From assembly GCF_034932365.1 (NCBI RefSeq), contig NZ_JAYGHR010000001.1, forward strand, positions 1 through 64,000: DNA of 64,000 nt, written 5' to 3'. Source of the stretch: Capilliphycus robustus (GTDB taxonomy: Bacteria; Cyanobacteriota; Cyanobacteriia; Cyanobacteriales; Microcoleaceae). Both the position numbers and the translations under genes were made by a program. Of the stretch, positions 25,790-35,469 are shown in pieces. The notes under the pieces are model-generated. The model did not search any database. It had not been told where the DNA came from and saw nothing but the letters and a program-made list of their open reading frames with translations. Numbering within the stretch: the first letter of the stretch is position 1; each line of letters begins with the position of its first letter.

Positions 25790-27121
25790 ATGAGTACACC
25801 ACTTGTTGCGCTACAAAAACCAAAAGATATCTCCCTGAGCGAAATTGAGGGCGAGTTAAATAGCATCTGGCTTTCTCAAGCCGTCGGAGGTGGAAAGACC
25901 AAGGCAGTCGCCACTCGAGCCGCGACGTTTAGTATGGTTATTTATGAACCCGAAGAATTCCAACAACTCCTGGGTGGGTTGGGATTTTATACGGGGGCGC
26001 TGGATGGGATTCACGGTACGAACACCCGCGAAGCGATTAGAGAAGCTCAAAACGTTTATGGTTTGAGTATTACGGGTCGGGTAGACTCACATACTCTGGC
26101 TAAACTGCGCGAAGAATTTGCCAAGCTCCCCCCGGAACGCCAACAAATTACTAATTTGGATAGTCGCGGTTTTAGTATCAGTGAAGCGATCGCTGCTCAA
26201 AATCCTTGTCGGATTATTACCCTTTGTCCGACAATGGGCGAAGATACGGGTGTCACGGCTCAGGTTTCTGCCTACTGTCCGATTCAGCAAAAGAGCGAAG
26301 AAAGTCTGATTTGTGCTGAATATATTACCCTACGCGGCACCAAAGAAGCGTTAGAACGGGTGAGCGATGTTGTGGCGTCTTTGATGATTCCTGACTTACC
26401 TAAGTTTGTTTGGTGGAAGGCGACGCCGAATCCTGAACAAGATTTGTTTAAGCGCTTGTCAAGTTGTAGTAATTGTTTGATTGTGGATTCTTGCTATTTT
26501 AGTGATCCTGAATCAGAATTGCTGAAAATGCAGAATTTGATCGAACAGGAAACCTACATTGCTGATTTGAATTGGCATCGTTTGGCACCTTGGCAAGAAT
26601 TATCGGCGGCTGCTTTTGACCCTCCTGAACGTCGGATGTCGTTGGGTGAAATTGACAATGTGGCGATTGATTATGAAAAGGGAAATGCAACTCAAGCGTT
26701 AATGTTTTTGGGTTGGTTTGCTTCTCGCCTCGATTGGAAACCGATTTCTTTTACCTCTGAAGGTGGAGACTATGACTTGAAATATGTCAAGTTTAAAGCG
26801 CCAAATGATAAGGAAATTGTTGCTGAGTTGGCGGCGATTCCGGCTGCTGATTATGGCGAAATTCCTGGTGATTTGGTGGGTTTACGGTTAACTTCGAGTA
26901 ATCCAAATGCCAATTGCTGCACGATTTTGTGTTCAGAAACGACGGGTTGTATGCGGATGGAATCAGGCGGAAGCGCTCAATCTTGTCGCACGGAACAGGT
27001 GACAGCTACTTCTGATCAAAAAGCTGAATCCCTAATGACGCAGCAATTGCAACGTTGGGGTCGTGATATTTTGTATGAAGAAAGTTTAGCGTTAACGGCT
27101 CAAATTCTTAAACTCCGTTAG
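25790..27121 (+). CDS. opcA: Glucose-6-phosphate dehydrogenase assembly protein
   Basis: OpcA activates and assembles G6PDH into its oligomeric form. 443 residues. An N-terminal peptidoglycan-binding-like repeat at about 50-110 (FQQLLGGLGFYTGALDG, LSITGRVDSHTLAKL) precedes the OpcA domain; this extension is usual in cyanobacteria. The fbp-zwf-opcA order matches unicellular cyanobacteria and lacks the tal gene found in Nostoc. Two cysteine-rich spots (SSCSNCLIVDSC, NANCCTILCSETTGC) could take part in redox control (inference). Confidence 0.93.
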   Translation: MSTPLVALQKPKDISLSEIEGELNSIWLSQAVGGGKTKAVATRAATFSMVIYEPEEFQQLLGGLGFYTGALDGIHGTNTREAIREAQNVYGLSITGRVDSHTLAKLREEFAKLPPERQQITNLDSRGFSISEAIAAQNPCRIITLCPTMGEDTGVTAQVSAYCPIQQKSEESLICAEYITLRGTKEALERVSDVVASLMIPDLPKFVWWKATPNPEQDLFKRLSSCSNCLIVDSCYFSDPESELLKMQNLIEQETYIADLNWHRLAPWQELSAAAFDPPERRMSLGEIDNVAIDYEKGNATQALMFLGWFASRLDWKPISFTSEGGDYDLKYVKFKAPNDKEIVAELAAIPAADYGEIPGDLVGLRLTSSNPNANCCTILCSETTGCMRMESGGSAQSCRTEQVTATSDQKAESLMTQQLQRWGRDILYEESLALTAQILKLR

Positions 27122-27145
27122 GTTTAGAATTTTAATTCAATTTGT

Positions 27146-27177
27146 AGGGGCGCTGTTGGCGCCTCTTGTTTTTTGTT
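27146..27177 (+). terminator. Rho-independent terminator after opcA
   Basis: Stem AGGGGCGC / GCGCCTCT (one G-T wobble) with loop TGTTG, followed by TGTTTTTTG. It lies 25 bases behind the opcA stop. Its arm is close to the dispersed GTAGGGGCG repeat family. Confidence 0.7.
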
Positions 27178-27309
27178 TTAATCTACCACAAAGACACAAA
27201 GACACAAAGAAAATGAACTCGAAAACGTTAAGAAACTCGCCCCTACAGAATCATTATTCATTCATCGGCAGACATGATATAATCATTCAAAACTCAACGG
27301 AGGCGTTGC

Positions 27310-27918
27310 TTGATGTCTTACAGTGAGTTTAGTTTAGCGAGAGCCAAACAAGAGTTCGGTTTAGTCACCTTAGAAAAACGCGCTCTTTTTGCTGATATTC
27401 CCAAAGTAGAAGCCAGTAATTTGCTCACAGAAACCCTCAACTATCATCTACCGATTGCTTTAGGAAGTAATAGTGAAAAAGCTCGTTCTGAACTGATTAT
27501 TGCTCCGATATTGGTGGATTTGCGCCGACAGTTAAAAGAGCAAATTAGTTTATTTTCGGGGATTGATTTTACCGTTGACTTAACTAAAGGATTAAATGGA
27601 ATTTGTGATTTTATTATTACGAAGTCTCCAGAAATTCTGATGTTAACAGCACCCGTGATTATCGTTGTAGAAGCCAAGAAAGAAAATATTAATGCTGGTT
27701 TGGGTCAATGTGCGGCGGAAATGGTCGCGGCTCAAATTTTCAATGAGCAAGCCGCAACGGAAATAAAAATCATTTATGGTGCGGTAACAACAGGCAGCAT
27801 TTGGCAATTTTTAAAGTTAGAGAAACAAACATTAAGCATTGATTTGAGCGAATATTATCTCAACGATGTCAATAGAATTCTGGGTATTTTAGCGAGTGGT
27901 ATTTATCAAGGAAATTAA
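27310..27918 (+). CDS. PD-(D/E)XK nuclease-like protein
   Basis: 202 residues. Asp in GICDFII, then the hydrophobic strand VIIVVEAKKENINAGLGQC resembles the D-(E)xK-Q active-site pattern of restriction-type nucleases and of the HsdR N-terminal fold. The C-terminal part is beta-rich. No methylase or helicase neighbour exists, so there is no sign of a complete restriction system. CGGAGG lies a few bases before the start, and a TGATATAAT extended -10 lies about 30 bases upstream. Function unknown. Confidence 0.65.
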   Translation: MMSYSEFSLARAKQEFGLVTLEKRALFADIPKVEASNLLTETLNYHLPIALGSNSEKARSELIIAPILVDLRRQLKEQISLFSGIDFTVDLTKGLNGICDFIITKSPEILMLTAPVIIVVEAKKENINAGLGQCAAEMVAAQIFNEQAATEIKIIYGAVTTGSIWQFLKLEKQTLSIDLSEYYLNDVNRILGILASGIYQGN

Positions 27919-27931
27919 AATTGACAACTCT

Positions 27932-29092
27932 TTATACGGCTGTTAAAATTAAATCTGTGGCATTATAAACCACATAATCAAACTCTGATTCATCAATGTC
28001 ATTCGGGTCTAAATATCCTAAATTTAAGGCTTCACATTCGGCTTGGCTAATATTTTCTGAAGACAAAATCACTTGATATTTTTGTAACGCTTGACTGACT
28101 CGCATCATGTGACTGGCGACAACTGGACTGCTTAACTCTCCAGAATCAACTAAATTTTGAATGGTTTCTGGGTTAGAATAGCCGAACTTTGCGATCATTT
28201 CGCCGTGAGTTCCTGATATTTTTTCCGAAAGTTCACCTCGAATAACCAGTTTTCCGCCTTCTTGGATGCGAGAACCGCAGTTATATATGGCTTTTGCACC
28301 TTGCCAAAAATCAACACATTTGTTATCAATATAAGTGAGAATACTTGAACAAGTTTCAACGGGTTTAACGAAATATTCGGCACAAAGTTCGGCGGCTTCT
28401 TGGTAAGAGGAATAAAAATCTCCAATAAATAAATGAGCAATTCCGGCGGGGAGGGTGATAAAGTTCACCGAAACATAGATTTTGGGAAAGGTTGTGATCA
28501 CCAAGTCGGCAATTTGATGGATGATTTGACGAATCGGATTCTCTATTTTGCCGATAATTTCTGCTTCTGAATAACGAGTTATTTTCCAGTGGGTGTAATC
28601 AATAGCGGCTTTATTAGCAATTCCCGGACAGAGATATTTTGCCCCTCCAGAAAAGCCTACGACACGATGAGGAAGCACACTTCCTAATGCAATAATTATA
28701 TCATGTTCGCTGACTGCCTGATGAATTTTAACGGGAATATTATCTATTTTTCCGACTTCTATTAACAGCGAGTCGTCAAAAGCGTTATGGTTGATCAGTT
28801 CAATTTGACTCGCCGCTTCGGGAGAAATTCCCAGCTTTTGTTGCATTTCTAGGGTTGTCATCGGGCGATGAGTTCCCAAGGCAAAAATAACACTAATTTG
28901 ACTGGCTTGTGTTTGGAGAACTTTTAAAAAATCAGGAAAAAATTGATAAAGAGGTGTTGCACGGGTGACGTCTTCACAAATGATCAAAACTCGCTTTTGA
29001 TTCATGTCAAACTGAGACAGATAACTGAGCAATTTTGTCAGAATATCCTCTTTTGATAAGACGCTTGGCACTTCTAAGGCTATTTTTTTCAC
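27932..29092 (-). CDS. LarA-family nickel-dependent racemase/epimerase
   Basis: 386 residues. The residues that hold the nickel-pincer cofactor or act in catalysis in LarA align: His75 (LGTHRPMT), His142 and Lys152 (LPHRVVGFSGGAKYLCPG), and His168 (THW). LarA enzymes racemise lactate or related 2-hydroxyacids. The cofactor genes larB, larC and larE are not in the window and would have to be elsewhere. Substrate unknown; many relatives act on other hydroxyacids. The TATTATGTCCGG motif lies just upstream of the start. Confidence 0.8.
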   Translation of the reverse strand: MKKIALEVPSVLSKEDILTKLLSYLSQFDMNQKRVLIICEDVTRATPLYQFFPDFLKVLQTQASQISVIFALGTHRPMTTLEMQQKLGISPEAASQIELINHNAFDDSLLIEVGKIDNIPVKIHQAVSEHDIIIALGSVLPHRVVGFSGGAKYLCPGIANKAAIDYTHWKITRYSEAEIIGKIENPIRQIIHQIADLVITTFPKIYVSVNFITLPAGIAHLFIGDFYSSYQEAAELCAEYFVKPVETCSSILTYIDNKCVDFWQGAKAIYNCGSRIQEGGKLVIRGELSEKISGTHGEMIAKFGYSNPETIQNLVDSGELSSPVVASHMMRVSQALQKYQVILSSENISQAECEALNLGYLDPNDIDESEFDYVVYNATDLILTAV

Positions 29093-29097
29093 AGCTT

Positions 29098-29240
<143 letters not shown>

Positions 29241-29355
29241 CATACTAACACTTGATCTAAGATAATAATACAGCTATTTCACCAGAAATTCAAGTTCCTA
29301 GTGAATAGCTAAAAGTTAAGTTTTTAGTAATTTTGAGGGCATTTAATGGGCTAGT

Positions 29356-30153
29356 CTAACGCCCAATTGCTTGATAGGTGACGAACTGACCAACACGGGG
29401 TTTCCCAAAGCGTTTCCAAGCACTTCCACCCCGCAAAAATAACTCCATCCAACGCACTTGTTGTTTGTCATTCAGCGTCCAACCCGAACTTCCAGGTGCA
29501 AAGGCTAAGGTTCCTTCACTGACGCGAAAACTACCATCAGAATACACGGCATCACTGACCATATCTCCGACTCTAACGATGACTTTTGTTTCCGGTTCGA
29601 GGTCAACCGAATCCGCAGAAATGGTCGTTTTAATATTACCATATCCATCAATCCAAGCGACCCGATCTTTTGGATAATCAGGAATTTGTTCAGGTGTAAT
29701 GATATCTCCTAAGACACTTTCATCCCCTTTCGCTAATGCAATTGCGGCTTGAGGGAAGACATCTCGTGAGCGAAATTGAGAGCCGCCGCGTGAAACTTTT
29801 ATGCTATGAATAGACAGAGCAAATTCTTTGATAAAGGATAGAGAATATCCGGCTAAAACACCCACAACTTTAACACCATTGGGTAGTAAAGCATAAGTCA
29901 GTCCTTCACCTTCATTATTGGGGCGAGCTTCTAAATCATCTTGACGAGGGGCGCAATTATGATAAATTAAATGGTTGTCTGGGCCGGGATTAAGCCCTAA
30001 TTGAGCGATCCAAAAACCTGTTGCTAACGTGCTAAAAGCCGGAACAGAAAGACAGTGAATTTTTGCATCGCTTAAGTGTTGAAGTAAACGTTGGTTGACT
30101 TCTGCAAACGCTGGATCTCCCGCACCATAATCAGCAATTAAGTTAATCAGCAT
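29356..30153 (-). CDS. SAM hydroxide adenosyltransferase (DUF62 family)
   Basis: 265 residues of the fluorinase/chlorinase fold family whose ordinary members split S-adenosylmethionine into adenosine and methionine with water or hydroxide. SQFRSRDVFPQAA corresponds to the family's central active-site strand. The N-terminal LIADYGAGDPAFAEV gives the conserved Asp, and the C-terminal RWMELFLRGGSAW holds the adenine-binding region. It stands alone on its strand between repeat-bearing gaps. No halogenase role is suggested. Confidence 0.8.
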   Translation of the reverse strand: MLINLIADYGAGDPAFAEVNQRLLQHLSDAKIHCLSVPAFSTLATGFWIAQLGLNPGPDNHLIYHNCAPRQDDLEARPNNEGEGLTYALLPNGVKVVGVLAGYSLSFIKEFALSIHSIKVSRGGSQFRSRDVFPQAAIALAKGDESVLGDIITPEQIPDYPKDRVAWIDGYGNIKTTISADSVDLEPETKVIVRVGDMVSDAVYSDGSFRVSEGTLAFAPGSSGWTLNDKQQVRWMELFLRGGSAWKRFGKPRVGQFVTYQAIGR

Positions 30154-30251
30154 GATGGAAGTTTTGAAAGACAGTTTTACTTTTGATAAGCAGATCTAGG
30201 TTAACCCTATTTTACAATAAAACCCCTCTAACTCAAGGTATACTGTGATTC

Positions 30252-30280
30252 AATTATAGATAAATTTTTTATCTATAATT
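30252..30280. repeat. 12-bp perfect hairpin downstream of the CHAT gene
   Basis: AATTATAGATAA-ATTTT-TTATCTATAATT lies 7 bases past the CHAT gene stop (minus strand) and upstream of the DUF62 gene. It is probably a 3'-end stabiliser or weak terminator; there is no T-run outside the stem. Confidence 0.55.
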
Positions 30281-30286
30281 CAAAGT

Positions 30287-33082
30287 TTAATTGGGGTTGA
30301 TTTTGGGGGCTTGCCATTCTCCTTGCAAGGTAAACGCGGCCCAAAAGTAGGGAGATGACCATTTATTTTGTTGCCACATATCAATTTGAGCGACTCGTAA
30401 AGCGGCGACGGGGGATAGGTTTTGTTGTAGCATTCGTTGATAAAATTTTACCATTAATTCTGAAGTGGCTTGGTCATCAACTTTCCACAAACTTACCACG
30501 ACTCGGGGCGCACCTGCATACATAAATCCCCTCGTTAAACCGACTAATCCTTCACCTTGAATATTTTCTCCTAGTCCCGTTTCGCAAGCACTTAAAACGG
30601 CTAAGTCGGCGGAAAGTTTGAGGTTAAAAATATCATATAAACGCAAAAAACCATTTAAAGCTTCTCCCGTTTCATCCACTAAAGATAAGACTAAACCGGA
30701 GAGTTCAGGAGTCTCGCTATTGAGTAAACCATGAGTGGCAAAATGAAGAAGCCGATATTGATTAATTTGTTGACTGGTGACAAATTCTCGACGGGCTGAA
30801 AAGCCAAATTGTTTGGTACTATTAATCGTTGGAATTAAGTCTAAAATTCGTTCAGCTTCTTTCTCGGTAAAGGGTAAACGATCAAACAAAACACCCGACT
30901 CTCGCGCCGAACGTTCTAACTCAGGCGGTAGCGGTTTCATCTTTTCTGGAACTACATTTTTAACCCGATCATCTTGATAGCTAAAAACCGGATCAGCCAG
31001 TATTGCTAAAGCTTTGGGTGCGGGTGTTCTTCCCTTCACTTCTTGACGTAAAACCGCTAAGGTTGAAGCAGAAGGAATGGTGACAATTTCATGTTTAACG
31101 ATTAAGGGTGTCCAGTCTTCTTCTAGGATTAATGTTCCGGCTGTGGGTAACGCATTAAACGGCACATATTGTAAGACTCCATCCGCAACAATTAATAACC
31201 GTTTTTGACTGAGTTTTTCGGAATTGGGTAATATAATTTCTGCCAGTTCTTTTCCGGCGTTTTCCGCGAGTGTTCGGCGAATGCGTTGAGTTGGAAGTAA
31301 AAAAGAATCTCTAAATTCTGTGACTTGACGTTCAATTTCTTCGCGCCCAGGAAGTTCATAACTTTCGATAGAAGTTGGCGTAACAACCCATAAATAACTT
31401 CTATTTTTTCCGAGAGCATATTCTAATAAAATAGTCTCTTGATCGAGAACTTTTTGCTGAATTTCAGTCAAGGTTAACGGTTGCGGTTGAGTTAATTCTG
31501 CGTAGTGAGGACTGCTGGCCCGAATTTCTGTTAATAATCGGCGATATTGTTGGAGTAAACTATCGATTTCCTGATTAATTGTGAGTCTTTGTTCTTCAGT
31601 ATGTTCACGACTGAGTAAGCGAACTCGCAACTGTTCTAATGCACTAAGTTCTTGTTGCAGTTGTTTCTTTTCTTGTAATAATTTAGGGTCAATTCCAGAT
31701 GTAACTTCTCCCCCAGATTCAGCTAATATTTCTAATAAACTTCTCGCTTTTGCTCGTTCACTGGCTTGTAAGGCTAACCCATCATAACCTTTTTCGGGAT
31801 TTTGTTTATGGAGTTGCATTAACAAATCAATATAGAATTCATAATATTCCTGTTTGGAAGCAAAAAAAGAGGTTCTTAAATCTTGACGATCAACTTTTGT
31901 TCGTAAGTCTTCAATGATTTCTAAGGCTGTTTCTATCGTTTGAACTGCGGCTTCTAACTGACCTTGTTCGCGTTGAATTTGAGCAATATAATAAAGACTC
32001 AGTGGTTCTTTGCTTCTGTCTCCAACGGTTTGTCTAATTTGCAGAGATTGAGTACAAATTTCTAAGGCTTGATCTAAATTTCCTTGTTTAAAATCAACAT
32101 AACAAAGGTTATTTAACGTACTGGCTTCTCGGGTGCGATCGCCTATTTTTTGCCAGAGTGGTAAGGCATCATTATAAGTTTGTTGAGCGAGTTTAAATTG
32201 ATTAGATTGAGCATAAATATAGCCCTGATTATTCAACGTTGCGGCTTGTCCGCGAATCGTTCTCACATCAGCTCTTTCAGGTAAAGCGTTCCAATAGTTC
32301 AAGGCTTGAATATAGGTTTCTTTGGCTTTCTCTAGTTCACCTTGCTCGGAATAAACTTGACCCATATTATTTAAAATCAAAGCCGTCATTTTGCGATCCG
32401 CCGAATTTTCAGAGCGTTGCAAAAGCAATTGAGCTTGTTTATAATAACCTAACGCCCGATCTAATTCTCCTAACTCATAATACAGTAAACCCATACTATT
32501 TAATGTAGCGGCTTCTGCGGAGTCTAATCCTATTTCTTTTCGGAGACTGTGAGCTTTTTCATAGGCTTCTAACGCCTTTTGATATTCACCCCATTTGAGA
32601 TAAACTTCAGCAGAAAGTTCTAAAATAGGAGCCTCCCAATACTCCGGTTGAGACAATTGAGGAAGTAATCGTAAAACCTGACGATAATAATTGATAGCGG
32701 CTTGATATTCTCCTAAGTCAGCATGAATTAAACCCAAAAATTGCAACGTCGTTGCTTCTTGAGTCAAATCACCCTGTTCTCGCCAAAGTTTCAAGGCAAT
32801 TTCTAACTGTTCAATGGCTTGACGTAAAGCCGCACCTGTTCCTTGACGATACTGATTTAATCCTGTTTTTAGAGCTTGTTGTGCCGGATTTTCAGTGTTT
32901 ACTGCTAGAATCATTTTTTCTCTGATTTCCCTATCCCAAAAGTTAGAGGGGTTGGGAGACTCAACCGGAACAACAGGCTGAATTTTTCCTGATAGAAGAA
33001 CGCCCAGTAGAAAAGTGACTTGAAGCGTTCGGGACAACCGCCTGATCAAGAAGATTTTTTTCGGTTTGTGTTCACAGGTCAT
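30287..33082 (-). CDS. TPR-repeat CHAT-domain protein (caspase-like fold)
   Basis: 931 residues. N-terminal signal or anchor (RRLSRTLQVTFLLGVLLSG), about nine TPR units between ~70 and ~420 (for example SAEVYLKWGEYQKALEAYEK), a coiled coil near 450-510, then a CHAT domain to the end. The CHAT dyad is present: His in LLHFATHGLLN (~779) and Cys in AVLSACETGLGE (~829). Some CHAT proteins are proteases controlled by their TPR region; whether this one cleaves is unknown. It is divergent from a FecR-domain secreted protein 81 bases away. Confidence 0.88.
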   Translation of the reverse strand: MTCEHKPKKIFLIRRLSRTLQVTFLLGVLLSGKIQPVVPVESPNPSNFWDREIREKMILAVNTENPAQQALKTGLNQYRQGTGAALRQAIEQLEIALKLWREQGDLTQEATTLQFLGLIHADLGEYQAAINYYRQVLRLLPQLSQPEYWEAPILELSAEVYLKWGEYQKALEAYEKAHSLRKEIGLDSAEAATLNSMGLLYYELGELDRALGYYKQAQLLLQRSENSADRKMTALILNNMGQVYSEQGELEKAKETYIQALNYWNALPERADVRTIRGQAATLNNQGYIYAQSNQFKLAQQTYNDALPLWQKIGDRTREASTLNNLCYVDFKQGNLDQALEICTQSLQIRQTVGDRSKEPLSLYYIAQIQREQGQLEAAVQTIETALEIIEDLRTKVDRQDLRTSFFASKQEYYEFYIDLLMQLHKQNPEKGYDGLALQASERAKARSLLEILAESGGEVTSGIDPKLLQEKKQLQQELSALEQLRVRLLSREHTEEQRLTINQEIDSLLQQYRRLLTEIRASSPHYAELTQPQPLTLTEIQQKVLDQETILLEYALGKNRSYLWVVTPTSIESYELPGREEIERQVTEFRDSFLLPTQRIRRTLAENAGKELAEIILPNSEKLSQKRLLIVADGVLQYVPFNALPTAGTLILEEDWTPLIVKHEIVTIPSASTLAVLRQEVKGRTPAPKALAILADPVFSYQDDRVKNVVPEKMKPLPPELERSARESGVLFDRLPFTEKEAERILDLIPTINSTKQFGFSARREFVTSQQINQYRLLHFATHGLLNSETPELSGLVLSLVDETGEALNGFLRLYDIFNLKLSADLAVLSACETGLGENIQGEGLVGLTRGFMYAGAPRVVVSLWKVDDQATSELMVKFYQRMLQQNLSPVAALRVAQIDMWQQNKWSSPYFWAAFTLQGEWQAPKINPN

Positions 33083-33163
33083 CGGTTAACTTAAAATAGC
33101 TTTTATAACAATCTTTGATTGATCCTTTCTTATCCTCTTTCTCAATCTTAACCGCTAAACCAG

Positions 33164-33931
33164 ATGATGCCACTAAACTTTATTTTCAGTTACCATCGTT
33201 GTCAAAAAACCCTCTTCAGCCTGCTTCCGGGTTTGTCTTTTGCTGTCGGATTTGGACTGCTAAATGTTCCCGCTTTGGCTCAAATTGATCTGGCGATCGT
33301 TCAAGAAATTTTAGATGGGGAAGAAGTCTTCATCCAAGAACAGCAAGCCAAAGTCGAAGACAAAGCTGATTTAGGGCAATTAATTCATACTCAAGAATCT
33401 CGTGCAAGTATAGAATTTAATAATGGTGCCGCCGGACGCATTGGAACAAATTCTCGCGTTACTGTTGGTCAATGTGTGGAAATTCAACAAGGTCAAGTGG
33501 TCGTGAGTGGGCCTGCAAATGGCTGTATTGGAGGGTTTTCAGTCGGAGTTAAAGGTACACTTTATATTATGGAAACCACCGAAGATGGCACCGGAAATAT
33601 TAAAGTATTAGAGGGAGAAGTTGAAGTCACTTCTCAAGAAGCAGGTGCCATTCCGATTATTTTAAGGGAAGGTCAAAAAATAGGCGTTTTACCGGGTGTA
33701 CTCGGACAAATTCAAGACATTACACCCGAAGAATTGGCTCTGATTTTAACCGGAGAACTGTTTTCTGGGTTTAATATTCCGATTACGCCAGAAGGTGCAT
33801 TACAATCGATGTGTCAGCGAATTGTTCCGCCTAATTTTAGTTGTTCTGCAAATGGGGTTCCGACTCCTAATATTCCAACACCGCCTGTTCCATCAGTTCC
33901 TAGACCTTCAATTCCGGGTTCACCTTTCTAA
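33164..33931 (+). CDS. Secreted FecR-domain protein
   Basis: 255 residues. A long signal peptide ends near VPALA-QIDLA (about residue 39). The FecR/beta-helical domain (about 45-170) has TQESRASIEFNNGAAGRIG and VLEGEVEVTSQEAG. The C-terminus is Pro-rich (PTPNIPTPPVPSVPRPSIPG), perhaps a wall linker. It has no anti-sigma helix at its N-terminus, so it is not a classical FecR regulator. It shares a short divergent promoter region with the CHAT gene, suggesting a joint periplasmic role. Confidence 0.82.
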   Translation: MMPLNFIFSYHRCQKTLFSLLPGLSFAVGFGLLNVPALAQIDLAIVQEILDGEEVFIQEQQAKVEDKADLGQLIHTQESRASIEFNNGAAGRIGTNSRVTVGQCVEIQQGQVVVSGPANGCIGGFSVGVKGTLYIMETTEDGTGNIKVLEGEVEVTSQEAGAIPIILREGQKIGVLPGVLGQIQDITPEELALILTGELFSGFNIPITPEGALQSMCQRIVPPNFSCSANGVPTPNIPTPPVPSVPRPSIPGSPF

Positions 33932-33985
33932 GTTGAATTAATTGTTTAAAACATGAATTGACTTGAGTCTGTATGAGTAGGCCTG

Positions 33986-34018
33986 AAAAACCCGGTTTAT
34001 CTGATCAACGGGGTTTTT
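33986..34018. terminator. Bidirectional terminator between fecR-like and AEC genes
   Basis: AAAAACCC / GGGTTTTT stem with an intervening loop between the convergent gene ends at 33931 and 34027. A-run and T-run on either side make it usable on both strands. Confidence 0.75.
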
Positions 34019-34026
34019 ATTCCGCG

Positions 34027-34941
34027 CTAAAGCGCCACAACAAAACGTTCTAGTAACCATAAAACCCCAGGTAACGTAATAAAACCAAGTAAGGTTGAAA
34101 CCACAACAACCCTGGCAGCTAAAGCCCCGTCCCCGCCAAATTCATTCGTCATTAAAAAGGCTGTAATTGCAGTGGGCATTGAACTTTGAAGAACTAAAAC
34201 TTTTAAATCTAAAACCGCTAACCCTAACATTTTTCCCACTGCAAATGCAATCACTCCCCCACCGATAAGCCGCAATAAACTCGCACCGACTTCATAGCCA
34301 GTCAGTTCAAATTTACTCTGAGAAATTTGGATTCCTAACATCAATAAACCTAAAGGAATTGCGGCTTCTGCTAACAAATTTAATCCTTCATCTAACTGAA
34401 ATGGCAGTTGAACATTAAACCCTCGCAAAGCCACGCCAAAAAATACCGCCCAAGTGAGAGGAAGTCTCAACATAAACTGAATCGAAGAACGAAAACCACC
34501 CTTTTGTAAAAAAGCAGGAACCGTCGTTAACACAACAACATTCCAAACAATTAAATACACAATTGCCCGTTCAAGTCCCGCCTCTCCTAACGCAAATAAA
34601 GTCACTGGAAGCCCTAAATTTCCGACATTCGGTAAAGCCGTTGTGATCACAAAGTTTTTCTTTAAATCAGTTGGAAACTTCAAAGAATCACTCAATTGCC
34701 AAGCGGAAACACACCAAGTAACAAACGTAATTAAAAACCCAATTGTAATCGCAATCGCATTTTCTCCACTCAGCGTTGTTTTGTAGAGATTATCAACAAT
34801 TAAAGCCGGAAATAACACATACAAACTTAGACGAGACAGCGTAGATTGATCAAGATTAATCTTTTTTCCGACAATATACCCAATCAAAACAATACAAGCA
34901 ACAGGCAAAATGGCGGAGAGAATTACAGTCATAAATATCAC
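34027..34941 (-). CDS. AEC-family (auxin efflux carrier-like) transporter
   Basis: 304 residues with about ten hydrophobic helices. The central NVGNLGLPVTLFALGEAGLE and the C-terminal SSMPTAITAFLMTNEFGGD match the crossover regions of the AEC/BART fold. Members export organic acids or malate; the substrate here is unknown. Its start overlaps the end of the brnA-like gene by 4 bases, so it is translated as the third gene of a toxin-antitoxin transcript. Confidence 0.85.
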   Translation of the reverse strand: MIFMTVILSAILPVACIVLIGYIVGKKINLDQSTLSRLSLYVLFPALIVDNLYKTTLSGENAIAITIGFLITFVTWCVSAWQLSDSLKFPTDLKKNFVITTALPNVGNLGLPVTLFALGEAGLERAIVYLIVWNVVVLTTVPAFLQKGGFRSSIQFMLRLPLTWAVFFGVALRGFNVQLPFQLDEGLNLLAEAAIPLGLLMLGIQISQSKFELTGYEVGASLLRLIGGGVIAFAVGKMLGLAVLDLKVLVLQSSMPTAITAFLMTNEFGGDGALAARVVVVSTLLGFITLPGVLWLLERFVVAL

Positions 34942-35192
34942 TCTATTCGCTTAAGTTCTTCCCGCAAAACCCTGCGTAAAGTTTCTTCTAAAGATTCGCG
35001 GCTTTGCTGAATATGCTGACGTAATACTTCGTTAATCAATGTTTGGTAGTTTCCTCCACCTGCTAAGTGAACTTGTTCACGAAACCATGCCAACACTTCA
35101 TCATCTAAGCAAATTGTGATGTGTGTTTTTCCAGGTAAAACGGGTTCAATAGCCTTTCGTTTACCTTGACTAAAATCATATTCTGCATCCAT
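34938..35192 (-). CDS. brnA: BrnA-type antitoxin
   Basis: 84 residues. A ribbon-helix-helix DNA-binding segment lies at about 25-65 (ITICLDDEVLAWFREQV, NYQTLINEVLRQHI). The C-terminal helix (ESLEETLRRVLREELKRIE) is longer than in the usual BrnA and could change toxin binding. It follows brnT by 2 bases. In the known system BrnA neutralises BrnT and, with it, represses the operon. Confidence 0.82.
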   Translation of the reverse strand: MDAEYDFSQGKRKAIEPVLPGKTHITICLDDEVLAWFREQVHLAGGGNYQTLINEVLRQHIQQSRESLEETLRRVLREELKRIE

Positions 35193-35194
35193 AA

Positions 35195-35461
35195 CTATTC
35201 TTCCTCATACTGTTGTCGCTCTTTGCGAGTTGCTTTGCGAGCAGAAATAAGCCGAATCTCATTACCTCGCAGTGTGTAAACAACAACTAAAACTCTGCCA
35301 AAAGCATCTATACCAACTGTGATGAAACGTTCTTCTTCAAACCGTTCATCTGGAATAGTAATTGCCAATTCATCAGAAAAAATTGATACGGCATCAGCAA
35401 AGTCGATACCATGTTTGCGAAAATTGGCTATTGCTTTATCCCGGTTCCATTGGTAAGCCAT
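35195..35461 (-). CDS. brnT: BrnT-type ribonuclease toxin
   Basis: 88 residues, RelE-like fold. AYQWNRDKAIANFRKHGIDF and the C-terminal EIRLISARKATRKERQQYEE are the BrnT signatures, with the Lys/Arg residues that cut mRNA. Toxin before antitoxin is the normal order of brnTA. The frame is intact, so the pair is likely functional. Confidence 0.87.
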   Translation of the reverse strand: MAYQWNRDKAIANFRKHGIDFADAVSIFSDELAITIPDERFEEERFITVGIDAFGRVLVVVYTLRGNEIRLISARKATRKERQQYEEE

Positions 35462-35469
35462 CTCAATTA

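Noticed and set aside
27310..27918. PD-(D/E)XK-like protein considered as part of a restriction or defence system
   Set aside because: No methyltransferase, helicase or other defence partner occurs beside it; neighbours are opcA and larA.
29356..30153. DUF62 protein considered as a fluorinase or chlorinase
   Set aside because: The sequence fits the common SAM hydroxide adenosyltransferases, and no halometabolite genes are nearby.
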